Origin: Verrucomicrobiaceae bacterium | GTDB lineage: Bacteria > Verrucomicrobiota > Verrucomicrobiia > Verrucomicrobiales > Verrucomicrobiaceae | NCBI GenBank assembly: GCA_016795465.1 | Contig: JAEUHK010000049.1 | Location: 1 to 64,000, forward strand | Direction of reading: 5' to 3' | Length of the DNA stretch: 64,000 bases | Shown here: positions 34,224 through 42,900 of the stretch, in pieces | How the letters are laid out: the number at the start of each line of letters is the position of its first letter | Position numbering within the stretch: position 1 is the stretch's first letter | Position numbers and translations under genes: made by a program | The notes under the pieces: generated by a model | Databases searched by the model: none | What the model saw: the letters and a program-made list of their open reading frames with translations, nothing else | What the model was told of the DNA's origin: nothing

Positions 34224-34838
34224 TCAACCGATGCCCTGTTCCGCACGCCATTCCGCCAGCGCCGCCTCGAATTCGGGATGCTTTGCAAAGCTGTAGTGAA
34301 ATGTCCGAAAACCCAGCCTAGATGCCGTTTCGATGTTCGGCAGCAGGTCATCGACATAGAAGGTCCGCGCCGGGTCGAGGTCGAATTGCTCGATCGTATG
34401 CCGGAAGATTTCCTCGCCCGGCTTCGAGCACTTCGCCTCGTGCGAATACACCCCATCCGTGAAGGGCTCAAAGATGCCGTAGGTTCGCCAGAAATAGTCT
34501 TTGTGCAGGCCGCTCGTGTTCGAGAGCAGGTACATCGGCACCTTACCTGCAATGGAGGTCAGCGAGGCTTTCATCGGCAGATTCTCGGTGAAAATCTCGC
34601 ACCAGATCGTGATGAACTCCTCCGCTGTGCCGGTGAAACCGGTGAGCCGGATGCCCTCGCGCACAAATTCCTCATCGTCGATGCGACCATCCTCGTAAGG
34701 GCCTTTGATGCTGTCGAACAAGCTCAGCACCGTCTCCGCCGGATGCGGGCACTTCTTCGCCAGCCGACGGGCGGCAGGCGCGAAATCGAAGTCGATGAGA
34801 ACTTTTCCAACGTCAGAGACAAAAGCAGGGGCGGACAT
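34224..34838 (-). CDS. HAD-family hydrolase, YihX-like
   Basis: A 204-residue protein from the ATG at 34838. Motif I is FVSDVGKVLIDFDF with nucleophile Asp9, in the DxG form of the YihX group. The cap is helical. Motif II is MYLLSNTSGLH, motif III is CSKPGEEIF and motif IV is FYVDDLLPNIETASRLGF. YihX removes phosphate from alpha-D-glucose 1-phosphate; the substrate here is not known. An upstream in-frame extension to 34910 is not conserved. It is 36 bp upstream of mcsA on the same strand and may be co-transcribed. Confidence 0.9.
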   Translation of the reverse strand: MSAPAFVSDVGKVLIDFDFAPAARRLAKKCPHPAETVLSLFDSIKGPYEDGRIDDEEFVREGIRLTGFTGTAEEFITIWCEIFTENLPMKASLTSIAGKVPMYLLSNTSGLHKDYFWRTYGIFEPFTDGVYSHEAKCSKPGEEIFRHTIEQFDLDPARTFYVDDLLPNIETASRLGFRTFHYSFAKHPEFEAALAEWRAEQGIG

Positions 34839-34925
34839 GCGGCCGCGAGAGTGCTGACAGCGGTCCGCACGGCAAGCTCGAATCGCCGTGAAACCTTCCG
34901 GCTTCGTCACTCGGCAAGTTGCCCG

Positions 34926-35711
34926 CTATTTCCGGACTTCAAAACGCACCAGCGGCAGTGGCCTCCATTCCTTCTCCTTGTTTTTGGCGGCTACTGATTC
35001 CAGGACAGACGCTGGATCGTTGAATGAGCCAAGGCCAAGCCGCGATGCCACAATCGGCAATCCGCGCAGCGTGTAAGTAAGCTTGGGGTTGCCCGCGACA
35101 CGCTCTTTGAACAAAGCCATGGTGGCAAGCCCCATGCGCTGCATCTCCGCCGAAGGCTCGCTAAAAAGTCCGGTCAAGAATTCAAGCTCCTCCTGCACCT
35201 CATGATCCGACCATTCCTCGACAGGCCTCGTGTTGACGAGTCTCAGCTGCTGGAAAGCCTCCATCTCTGAAATGAACTTATCCCAACGGCCTTCGGCGTT
35301 TTCAAGAAGGGCGAATCTTTTCAAGGTGTCTTCAAAAACGGCCAGTTTTTCCTCCTGTAACCTGTTCACTTGGAATGCACCGAATGAGGCTGCCGCTATT
35401 ATGTAGGTGGCTGCGAGAAGCGAAAGAATGCTGACAGCCTGCAACTGCCTTGAGATCCATTTCAGTTTATCTGTCGCCACCGCTGTCAAGCATACCAGGC
35501 AGACACTCCAAGCGCACACCGCATAAAACACTACGGCGATGGCTTTCCGATGATCGAAGGCTGGTGAGAATTCAGGCGGGACACTCACCGAATGAGCCTG
35601 TTTCCAGGCCGCCGCCCAGTGCATCACCACGTCCTGTGCAAACCGCCACGTATAGAGAGCGGAGGCGCTGACAACGAACCACACAATGATGGACAGGCGT
35701 GATCTATGCAT
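34926..35711 (-). CDS. Hypothetical membrane protein
   Basis: A 261-residue protein I do not recognise. Three hydrophobic segments are seen: SIIVWFVVSASALYTW (7-22), AIAVVFYAVCAWSVCLVCLTAV (57-78) and AVSILSLLAATYIIAAASFGAF (91-112). The remaining 150 residues are polar with helical content, including a coiled-coil-like EEKLAVFEDTLKRFALLENAEGRWDKFISEME region. They lie on one side of the membrane. Base composition is lower in GC than neighbours, as in recently acquired or fast-evolving genes. It diverges from the alpha/beta hydrolase gene; no operon partner. Confidence 0.6.
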   Translation of the reverse strand: MHRSRLSIIVWFVVSASALYTWRFAQDVVMHWAAAWKQAHSVSVPPEFSPAFDHRKAIAVVFYAVCAWSVCLVCLTAVATDKLKWISRQLQAVSILSLLAATYIIAAASFGAFQVNRLQEEKLAVFEDTLKRFALLENAEGRWDKFISEMEAFQQLRLVNTRPVEEWSDHEVQEELEFLTGLFSEPSAEMQRMGLATMALFKERVAGNPKLTYTLRGLPIVASRLGLGSFNDPASVLESVAAKNKEKEWRPLPLVRFEVRK

Positions 35712-35866
35712 AAAACCAAGGACCGCATGCTCGACCGGAGACGATGAGTTTGTCCATCTTTTTGCTGTGTTTTGTCGCCTCCTGGTGAAGCAAGCTTCAC
35801 ACGTCCTTCACCGCCAATTCACCCTTCGCTTCTAGCGTGGCAGCGCTTCTCAACCAGTTTGGCGGC

Positions 35867-36850
35867 ATGAAGCGTCTCGTTCGTTGGTTGTCGATTCTCG
35901 TTTTGCTGGTCCTCGCGGGCACCACTGGCACCGGCATGTGGCTGGGCGGACAGGTCATCCGGCCAGCGAGACGGTCGCTCCAGCCGCATCATCGCGAGAT
36001 GCTGGCCCAGCCGGAGGCTTTCGGCATGCGGTTGAAGCCCTTCATCGCATCCGATGGCACGCCGGTGGTGGTTTGTGAACCTTCGGGCAGTCCGGCCAAG
36101 CGTGGCCGGCTCGTGCGCGAACAACTCGCCGCCCGCCATGCGCCGCTGCCACGCTTCGGCGAGTGTGATCGCGTGCTGGTGCTCGTGCATGGACGCCGCA
36201 TGCGAAAGGAGGACATGCTCTTCGTGGCGGAGCGATTCTGCGCGGCGGGCTTTCGCTGCCTCATTCCGGATTTGCCCGGTCATGGCGATCATCCTGTCGC
36301 AGTGGCCGGATACGGCACCACCGAGAGTGAGCTGCCTGCCAAAGTCGCTCGTGAAGCTGCGGCGCGATTTGGCTTCAGCCTCGAAAACGCCTCGCTGCTC
36401 GGCATTTCGATGGGCGGAGCCATCGCGGTGCGTGCTGCGACGCTGCCAGATGCGCAGTGGAAGGCACTCGTGCTTCTTTGCACCTTTGATGACCTCGCGT
36501 CGGTGGTCGAAACACAGGCCGAAAAGCTCGCCGGGCCCGTTTTGGGACCGCTGCTGGCTTTCGGAGCTGAAACGCGTTTTGCCATCGAAACGGGCCAAAC
36601 ACCTTCCGCGGCCAATTCGAAGCTTTTGGCACCTCAAGTAAGCTGTCCGGTGCTCATCGCCCATGGCACGGCCGATTCCTTCATCCCGCCGGAATGCGGT
36701 CAGCGGCTTCACGCGGCACTCACTGCGGCCAAAAGCCGACGTTGGGTGCCGGTGCCGGGTGCGGGGCATGCCACGATCTTCACCACCGACTTTCCGCTCT
36801 TCGCCACGCTATCCGAATGGCTGCTGCGCGAGATGCCGCGAGCCTGTTGA
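35867..36850 (+). CDS. Alpha/beta hydrolase, membrane-anchored
   Basis: A 327-residue protein from the ATG at 35867. A signal anchor (VRWLSILVLLVLAGTTGTGMW) precedes an alpha/beta hydrolase. The oxyanion-hole strand is VLVLVHGRR (HG at 108-109). The nucleophile elbow is LLGISMGGA (Ser181). PVLIAHGTADSFIPPE provides the acid and GAGHATIF the His near the C-terminus. The arrangement resembles BAAT/acyl-CoA-type or YqkD-like hydrolases. The substrate is unknown. The next gene starts 73 bp downstream on the same strand. Confidence 0.88.
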   Translation: MKRLVRWLSILVLLVLAGTTGTGMWLGGQVIRPARRSLQPHHREMLAQPEAFGMRLKPFIASDGTPVVVCEPSGSPAKRGRLVREQLAARHAPLPRFGECDRVLVLVHGRRMRKEDMLFVAERFCAAGFRCLIPDLPGHGDHPVAVAGYGTTESELPAKVAREAAARFGFSLENASLLGISMGGAIAVRAATLPDAQWKALVLLCTFDDLASVVETQAEKLAGPVLGPLLAFGAETRFAIETGQTPSAANSKLLAPQVSCPVLIAHGTADSFIPPECGQRLHAALTAAKSRRWVPVPGAGHATIFTTDFPLFATLSEWLLREMPRAC

Positions 36851-36923
36851 GCGCAAGAACCGCCGCATCGAGGGCAAATTTTTCCCGGCCAAGGTTTTGT
36901 CACCTCGCGGAATCTCGCCACAG

Positions 36924-37844
36924 ATGAACGGCCCCATGCGCACGCTCAACACGATCCTCGATTACGCCCTCTGGCCGCTGCTGGTCATCGTGGCGCTCAT
37001 TCCCACCAGCATCGGCATCAGCGCCGGGCATGGGAAGCTGGCGTTCAACCTCACCTACTTCAGCTTCGCCGCCGTGCTCTTCATCCTCGAGCGCCTCCGC
37101 CCGCATGAGCGTGAGTGGTTGAAAAATGATGGCCAGATGGTGCCGGACCTTGCGCACACCGTCTTCACCAAAACCTTCGTGCAACTCGTCATCATGATGC
37201 TGGGCTATTACGGCCTCGTTAGCACCGTCGGCGGTGCCTCGGGCACGGGTCCGTGGCCGAATCACTGGCCGATGTGGGCGCAGGTTGTGCTCGCACTTGT
37301 CGTCGCGGAGTTCGGTCTCTACTGGGCGCACCGCATCGCGCACACCTGGATGCCGCTGTGGCACTTTCATGCCGTGCATCATAGCGTCAAAAAGCTGTGG
37401 TTCTTCAACACCGGCCGCTTTCACATCATCGACACGCTCAAGAGCATGATCTTCAGCGGCCCGCTGCTCTGGCTCGCCGGCACGCCAAACGACGTCGTGC
37501 AGTATTTCGGGGCCATCACCGCCTACATCGGCTTCCTCACGCACTGCAACATCCAGATGAAGTTCGGCTGGTTGAACTACCTCTTCAACACACCGGAGCT
37601 GCACCGCTGGCATCACAGCACCGACCTCCGCGAGGGCGACAAGAACTTCGGCGAAAACCTCATGCTCTGGGACATCATCTTCCGCTCCTTCTACCTCGAT
37701 CCCACGCGCCATCGCCCCGACATCATCGGCATCAAGTCCGCCATGCCGAAGACCTTCCTCGCCCAGATCGCCATGCCCTTCCGCTGGCACAAATATCAGG
37801 ACCGCTACAAGGCTGGCGAGATCGACAAAGGCACGCTGATGTGA
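36924..37844 (+). CDS. Sterol desaturase/fatty acid hydroxylase family protein
   Basis: A 306-residue integral membrane di-iron enzyme from the ATG at 36924 (36936 is also possible). The three His clusters are HRIAH (136-140), HFHAVHH (147-153) and HRWHH (227-231), in the order and spacing of the family. About four or five membrane helices surround them. Family members hydroxylate or desaturate sterols, fatty acids or carotenoids with O2. The substrate is not predictable. The frame is open 260 bp further upstream over the preceding gene but without similarity. Confidence 0.9.
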   Translation: MNGPMRTLNTILDYALWPLLVIVALIPTSIGISAGHGKLAFNLTYFSFAAVLFILERLRPHEREWLKNDGQMVPDLAHTVFTKTFVQLVIMMLGYYGLVSTVGGASGTGPWPNHWPMWAQVVLALVVAEFGLYWAHRIAHTWMPLWHFHAVHHSVKKLWFFNTGRFHIIDTLKSMIFSGPLLWLAGTPNDVVQYFGAITAYIGFLTHCNIQMKFGWLNYLFNTPELHRWHHSTDLREGDKNFGENLMLWDIIFRSFYLDPTRHRPDIIGIKSAMPKTFLAQIAMPFRWHKYQDRYKAGEIDKGTLM

Positions 37845-37847
37845 TCG

Positions 37848-38444
37848 TCAGCGCCGTGACGGCTCCGGCAGGTCCTCGCCGCGGAAAAACTCGCCCTCGT
37901 GTTGCCGCTGCAAATCATCCGCCGTCCACATTTCGCGGTCAGGGCCGGCGCTGCGGATGTCGATGCGGTCACGATCCCGCACATGAAAAAACAGCGGCGA
38001 TCCCCAGCGGTCCACGAGCTGGCCTTTGGCATTCAAACACGCATGCGGCCCCATCAAGAAGACCTCCTTCGCCGCATTCCGGCCCATCAAAGCCGCCGCA
38101 AACTCCTCATTCGCCCCCATCCGGAACGGCGCATCGCTCTTCACCAGCAGACGCAGATTCGAAAACACATGCGCCATGGCCTGCAGGTCGTCTTCCGGCC
38201 TCGTGGAAGGTGAGGCGTAATTTTTCAGAATCTCAGCTCCAGGCAATTTGCGGGCACTTTGAAGCTTCGCAGCCGTTGGTGCCGCTTTCGAGGCCTCTGG
38301 CTGCATTCGATGAGTTGTTTCCCCATCCTGTTGATTCGCATCCCAAACCCACCAACTCACCAAAGCCACGCAAACAGCCAGCAGCAGCCATTTAACCTTC
38401 GTGCTTGGAGCTTCATTCCACATTCGTCCTTCGGCATTCGTCAT
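37848..38444 (-). CDS. Membrane-anchored protein with GspG-like C-terminal tail
   Basis: A 198-residue protein starting one base after the DUF1501 stop (TAAaATG). Residues 18-35 (KWLLLAVCVALVSWWVWD) form a single membrane anchor. The first 15 residues (MTNAEGRMWNEAPST) derive from the type D repeat. The C-terminal block LVDRWGSPLFFHV, then IDIRSAGPDREMWTADD, resembles the last loop of GspG-type major pseudopilins, yet there is no prepilin N-terminus. Such proteins occur next to DUF1800/DUF1501 pairs in Verrucomicrobiota. The function is unknown. Confidence 0.65.
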   Translation of the reverse strand: MTNAEGRMWNEAPSTKVKWLLLAVCVALVSWWVWDANQQDGETTHRMQPEASKAAPTAAKLQSARKLPGAEILKNYASPSTRPEDDLQAMAHVFSNLRLLVKSDAPFRMGANEEFAAALMGRNAAKEVFLMGPHACLNAKGQLVDRWGSPLFFHVRDRDRIDIRSAGPDREMWTADDLQRQHEGEFFRGEDLPEPSRR

Positions 38445-38445
38445 T

Positions 38446-39888
38446 TTAGCTCCACGTCCCCGGCTTCAAAAAGCCAATCGGCAAACTCGCCGAGTTCACG
38501 TTGTAAAAGTTTCCGATGTTCGGCAGCACGCTGCTCATGCCAGAAGCCGGCACGCCGAACCAGCGCAGCATCTCGGCGAACAAGGAATCCACACTCGTCG
38601 TGGGGATCATGCGACCGCCGTAGCCGGTGTCATCAGCGCTTTCGAGCGTGAGATCCGGGAAGGTGCCATACACGCGACCGCCTTGGATCGGCCCGCCCAT
38701 GACCAGCGCATTGCCGCCCCAGGCGTGGTCGGTGCCGCGACCATTGCTGCGCAGCGTGCGACCGAAGTCGGACGCGCTGAAGGTGATCACGCCGTCTTGC
38801 AGCGTGAGCTGTTCCAAGGCCCGCTGGAAGGCCGTGAGGGCGGTGTTGAGCGTGCTGAGCATGCCCGCCTGCGTGTTCAGCAGTTCGCCGTGATGATCCC
38901 AGCCGCCGAACGTGATGAAGATCGTCTGCCGGTGCAGCCCGAGCGCCTGGCGCAGCGCGATCATCTTCACCGCGGCACGGAATTGCTGCGCGATGTAGTT
39001 GTTTGTCGGGAAGAGCGAGGCCACGGCGCTGTCGTCGTAGCTGTTGTATTGCTGGAGGAAGAATTCTTGAAGCTCGATGCTGCTCTTCGTGAGCTGGCCG
39101 TAGCTCTGCTGCATCAGGTTGGCGTAGTTTTGCTGAATGATGCTGCGATGCGCCGTGTTTTTCAGCTTCATTGGATGCAGCGGATCGGTGATCTCGCTGC
39201 CAGTGAAGGTCAGCGCCCCGCGATCCGTGACCACAAACTGCGTCGTGGCATTGCCCACCTGCCACAGGCTGTTCCCGGAGAGGGAGATGTTCATGGCGAT
39301 GCTGTTCGTGTTCACCGTGCTGTGCAGCAGATCAGCGGTGCGTCCGGCCCAGCCGCTGAGCTGCGTCATGCCCTGCGGCACGGAGGTCTGCCACTGGTCG
39401 ATCTGATCGCTGTGCGAATACAGCGCCCGCGGCAGCGCCACACTCTCGGCGAGGTATTGCGCCTTCGTCACCGGCTGGATGAGCGTGCCCACATTCGCCA
39501 GCAAGGCCGCGCGACGCTTCCCGGTGAAGTTGCCCGTGCCGTTGAACATGTCCCGCAGCCCCGTGCAGCTCGGATGAATGCCGTAAAGCTGCCCATCGCC
39601 GCCATCTTGATCGAGATTGAGAAGCTGGCCGGTCATCAGCGCCAGATTGCCCCGCGTGGTGGTGTAAATGCCATGCCGCGTCGAATCACGTGGCACGAGG
39701 AAATTGAAGGAATCCATCCCGCCGTTCAAAAACACGCAAACGAGGGTCTTGTAGTCCGTCGGTGCTCCATCCGCCGCCACGCGGCTGGCGAGCTGGAGAT
39801 TGAGGAGCGTATTCAGCACCGGCACGGTGCTCATCGCCGCGCAGGCGGAGCGACCGAAGAATTGGCGGCGGGTGGAGGCTGCGTTCAT
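38446..39888 (-). CDS. DUF1501 domain-containing exported protein (second)
   Basis: A 480-residue protein with a Tat-like start (STRRQFFGRSACAAMSTVPVL). Family blocks include VCVFLNGGMDSFNFLVP, LYSHSDQIDQWQTS, FGGWDHHGEL and FSASDFGRTLRSNGRGTDHAWGGNALVMGG. This is the branch of DUF1501 that pairs with DUF1800 proteins, and the DUF1800 gene lies 25 bp upstream. The pair is common in Planctomycetes, Verrucomicrobia and Bacteroidetes; the activity is unproven. It is likely periplasmic. Confidence 0.92.
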   Translation of the reverse strand: MNAASTRRQFFGRSACAAMSTVPVLNTLLNLQLASRVAADGAPTDYKTLVCVFLNGGMDSFNFLVPRDSTRHGIYTTTRGNLALMTGQLLNLDQDGGDGQLYGIHPSCTGLRDMFNGTGNFTGKRRAALLANVGTLIQPVTKAQYLAESVALPRALYSHSDQIDQWQTSVPQGMTQLSGWAGRTADLLHSTVNTNSIAMNISLSGNSLWQVGNATTQFVVTDRGALTFTGSEITDPLHPMKLKNTAHRSIIQQNYANLMQQSYGQLTKSSIELQEFFLQQYNSYDDSAVASLFPTNNYIAQQFRAAVKMIALRQALGLHRQTIFITFGGWDHHGELLNTQAGMLSTLNTALTAFQRALEQLTLQDGVITFSASDFGRTLRSNGRGTDHAWGGNALVMGGPIQGGRVYGTFPDLTLESADDTGYGGRMIPTTSVDSLFAEMLRWFGVPASGMSSVLPNIGNFYNVNSASLPIGFLKPGTWS

Positions 39889-39913
39889 GACTTCAAAAAA
39901 GAGCGAAAATGGT

Positions 39914-42900
39914 TCACCGCATCACCGCGCCTTCCGGGCACGTCAGCGAGAGATAGGCAGCCACGCGGATGCGGGCGGTGGTTTGATCGGCAGGGATCTG
40001 GGCGAGCGTGCTCAGGATGACGCTGCGCGTGCTCGCTTTCATCTGTCCGGCGCAGAAGAGGAGATTGAAATGGTCCATCAGACGCTCGGGTGAGGTCGCG
40101 AAGGTTTCCTCGCGCCGGAAATCGAAGGGGAAACGATACTGCTCATAAAAGCTAAGCCCTTCTTCGAGCATCTTCCACAGGCGGTTCGGGAAGCTGATCG
40201 AGCTGTAGCTGTCCGTGATCTGGAAAACCGGGCTCGCGAGGCCGTTTTGCGTCGCCAGACCCGGTGCGCGATACTCGGGGCGGTAGAAGTTGAAGACGCT
40301 CGGCGAGTTCGTCGGGGCCTGGCGGCTTTCGTTGAAGAACTCGCTCCAGTCCCACCACAGCAGATCAGGCACCTGCTTCATGCCAAAGACGCGAGCCATC
40401 GACATCGCACGGATCACCGGCTCCTTCAGGCGACCAAAGCCCGCGGCCTGCGCCCCCACCGGGCCGCGTGCCTCGGGATCGAGCAGGATGGCACGCACGA
40501 CCGCGCCGAGATCACCGCGCACGCCGCTGCCGTTGTTAGCGAAGACGCTGCTGATGCGCTGCACATACGCGGGGCTCGGATTGTCCGTGACGAGGAACTG
40601 GATGAGCTGCTTCCCGACGAATACGCCACAGTTCGGATGCTCGAAAAGATGATGAATGGCATCCCGCACATCGCGCTGCGCATTCTCCAGTGTGGCCGCA
40701 CGGGCGGGAATGACGAAGCCACCGAGCAGTGTCTTCGCGCCGAAGTCATGACGGTCAGCGTGCAGGGTCATCGGCGTGGCGTAGTCTTGCTCGGTCCAAC
40801 CGCCGCCACCCCAGTTGTCGCCACCGAACCAGAAGCCTGTCATCACGCGGGCGAGCTGCGTGATCTCCTCGTTCGAGTAAGTCGGCACCGGCTGACCGCT
40901 CACGAGCACCCGCGAGCCATCGGGATTGAGCTGCCAAAGGCCCACGGTGAAGAGCTGCATCACTTCACGGGCGTAGTTTTCATCCGGGTAGCGGTTGATG
41001 GACGGATCAGCCTTCTGATTGCCCACATGCGAAAGGTAGCGGCCCATCACCGGATGCATCGTCACCTCCATCAGCACGTCTTCGTAGTTGCCAAAGGCGT
41101 TGCGAACAAAGATGTCGTAGTAGTCCGCCATGCCGAGGCACTTGTTTTCGAGGTTTGCATCGCGACGCGAGGTCACGAGGATCTGGCTCAACGCGAAGGC
41201 CACACGCTGACGAAGCTGGTCGCTGCCCTGGATCGCCGCACGCGCAAAGGCCGTCTGCATGTTGTTGCCGAACAAGAACGGATCGCTGTCGCCACCACCG
41301 CGGCTGTAATGCTCCCGCTGGCGCTGCGTCGTCATGTTTTGGTAGATGCTCTGGATGTAGTCCGAGTGCCGCGTGGCCGGCAGGCCCATCTGCTCCGTGA
41401 TCCAGCCGGCATAGCCGAGCGTTTGCACACGCTGGATGTCTTCCAGAGTCGGTCCAAAACCAGCCTGCATGAGGAAGCGAGCCGCATTGATGCGTGAGAT
41501 GGACGTCGCCGAAGCACTCGCGCCTTGAAACTGCTCCACCATCGACGTGTAATCACCACTCGCCGAGCTTTCCGGCGTGCCATCGAGGTTCGCATCGATG
41601 CTCACACTGCTCCGCGTGCTGCTGACGGCATTCAGCGTGCTGCCAAGCTGCGTCTCCGCCCAATCGCTCACACCATCGCTATCCGCATCGAGGTCCGAAA
41701 TGCGGGCGCGATAGAATTTCATCGCTCCCGATACCGCAAAGCTCTGCTGATACTCATTTCCCACCACGACCGGCGAACCACTCGCAAGGCTCCACGAGCT
41801 CAAATTCGGGCTTTCGAGCATCTCATGCCGTTTCCATGGCAAAACAGGCCAGCAGACCGTCAACGTGCCTCCTGAGCTCAACACCTCGCTCCACAGCCGC
41901 GACCTCGGATCGAGCGGATTCGTGCCCGCGAGAGCTTCCGCACCATTCGTCATGCCATCACCATCGTCGTCGTTCGTCGAAGAAAGGCCAAATTGCCCGA
42001 CCCACTGCTCCCACACATCGGAGAGGCCATTTCCATTCACGTCCTCACCCACCACTCCAGGCGGCAGACCGCGATAAAGCGGCGGCAGACTCGTCGCGAG
42101 CATCGGATCGCTGCCGCTGTCAGCCTCCACGCCGTCTTTGGCGAGATCGTCATCGCTGTCCGCATCATTCGGCAGCGTGCCGGCGAGATACTCGCGCACA
42201 TTCGTGAGGCCATCCGCATCGCCATCGAGCACGCCATCGGCGGCGCTGTTCTTGTTCAGGCCATGCGCATCCTCCCAGGCATCCGGCATGCCATCCTCGT
42301 CTGTATCCTTCCAGGCGGCAAAAGCAGGCAGGTTCTCCAGCGGCGTGGCGTGGATGAAAACAATCACCCCATCATGCACCCACGTTTCGAGCCGGTTCGG
42401 CACCGGTGGATCACTGCGATCCTGCCAGGTGGCCGTGCCATCATGCGCCGTTTGAGAGAGAGCACAGTTTGTAAACGTCCGCGTCACCACCGTGGCACTC
42501 GTGTCCTGATTCGTGATGCTGAAGGTGAAGTTCCAGGCCGTGCGGCTGCCGGGGCTGCTGCCTTGGATGCGGAAGCGCAGCCGGTCGCTGATGTCGTGGC
42601 TGCCGTGCCCGCTGAAGCCCAGCGCGGTCTTAAGATCCACCGGGAAGTCTTGCCAGTCCGCCTCCCAGATATCGCCCGCATCGTCATCTGGATGACTGAA
42701 GCCGCCGCCATGACCCGAAAAGAGAAAATGCGTCACGCGACCTGCCTTCACGCGAAGAGCAATATTGAACGCATCACTGCCTGTGCTCGCCGAGTTCACG
42801 ATTTGGAAGTTCATCAGTGAATCATCCCCCCACTCCCGATCCGTCACACCGCCGCGGGCATGATCCCAGACGATCTGCACATTTTCGAGCGTCCAGTCGA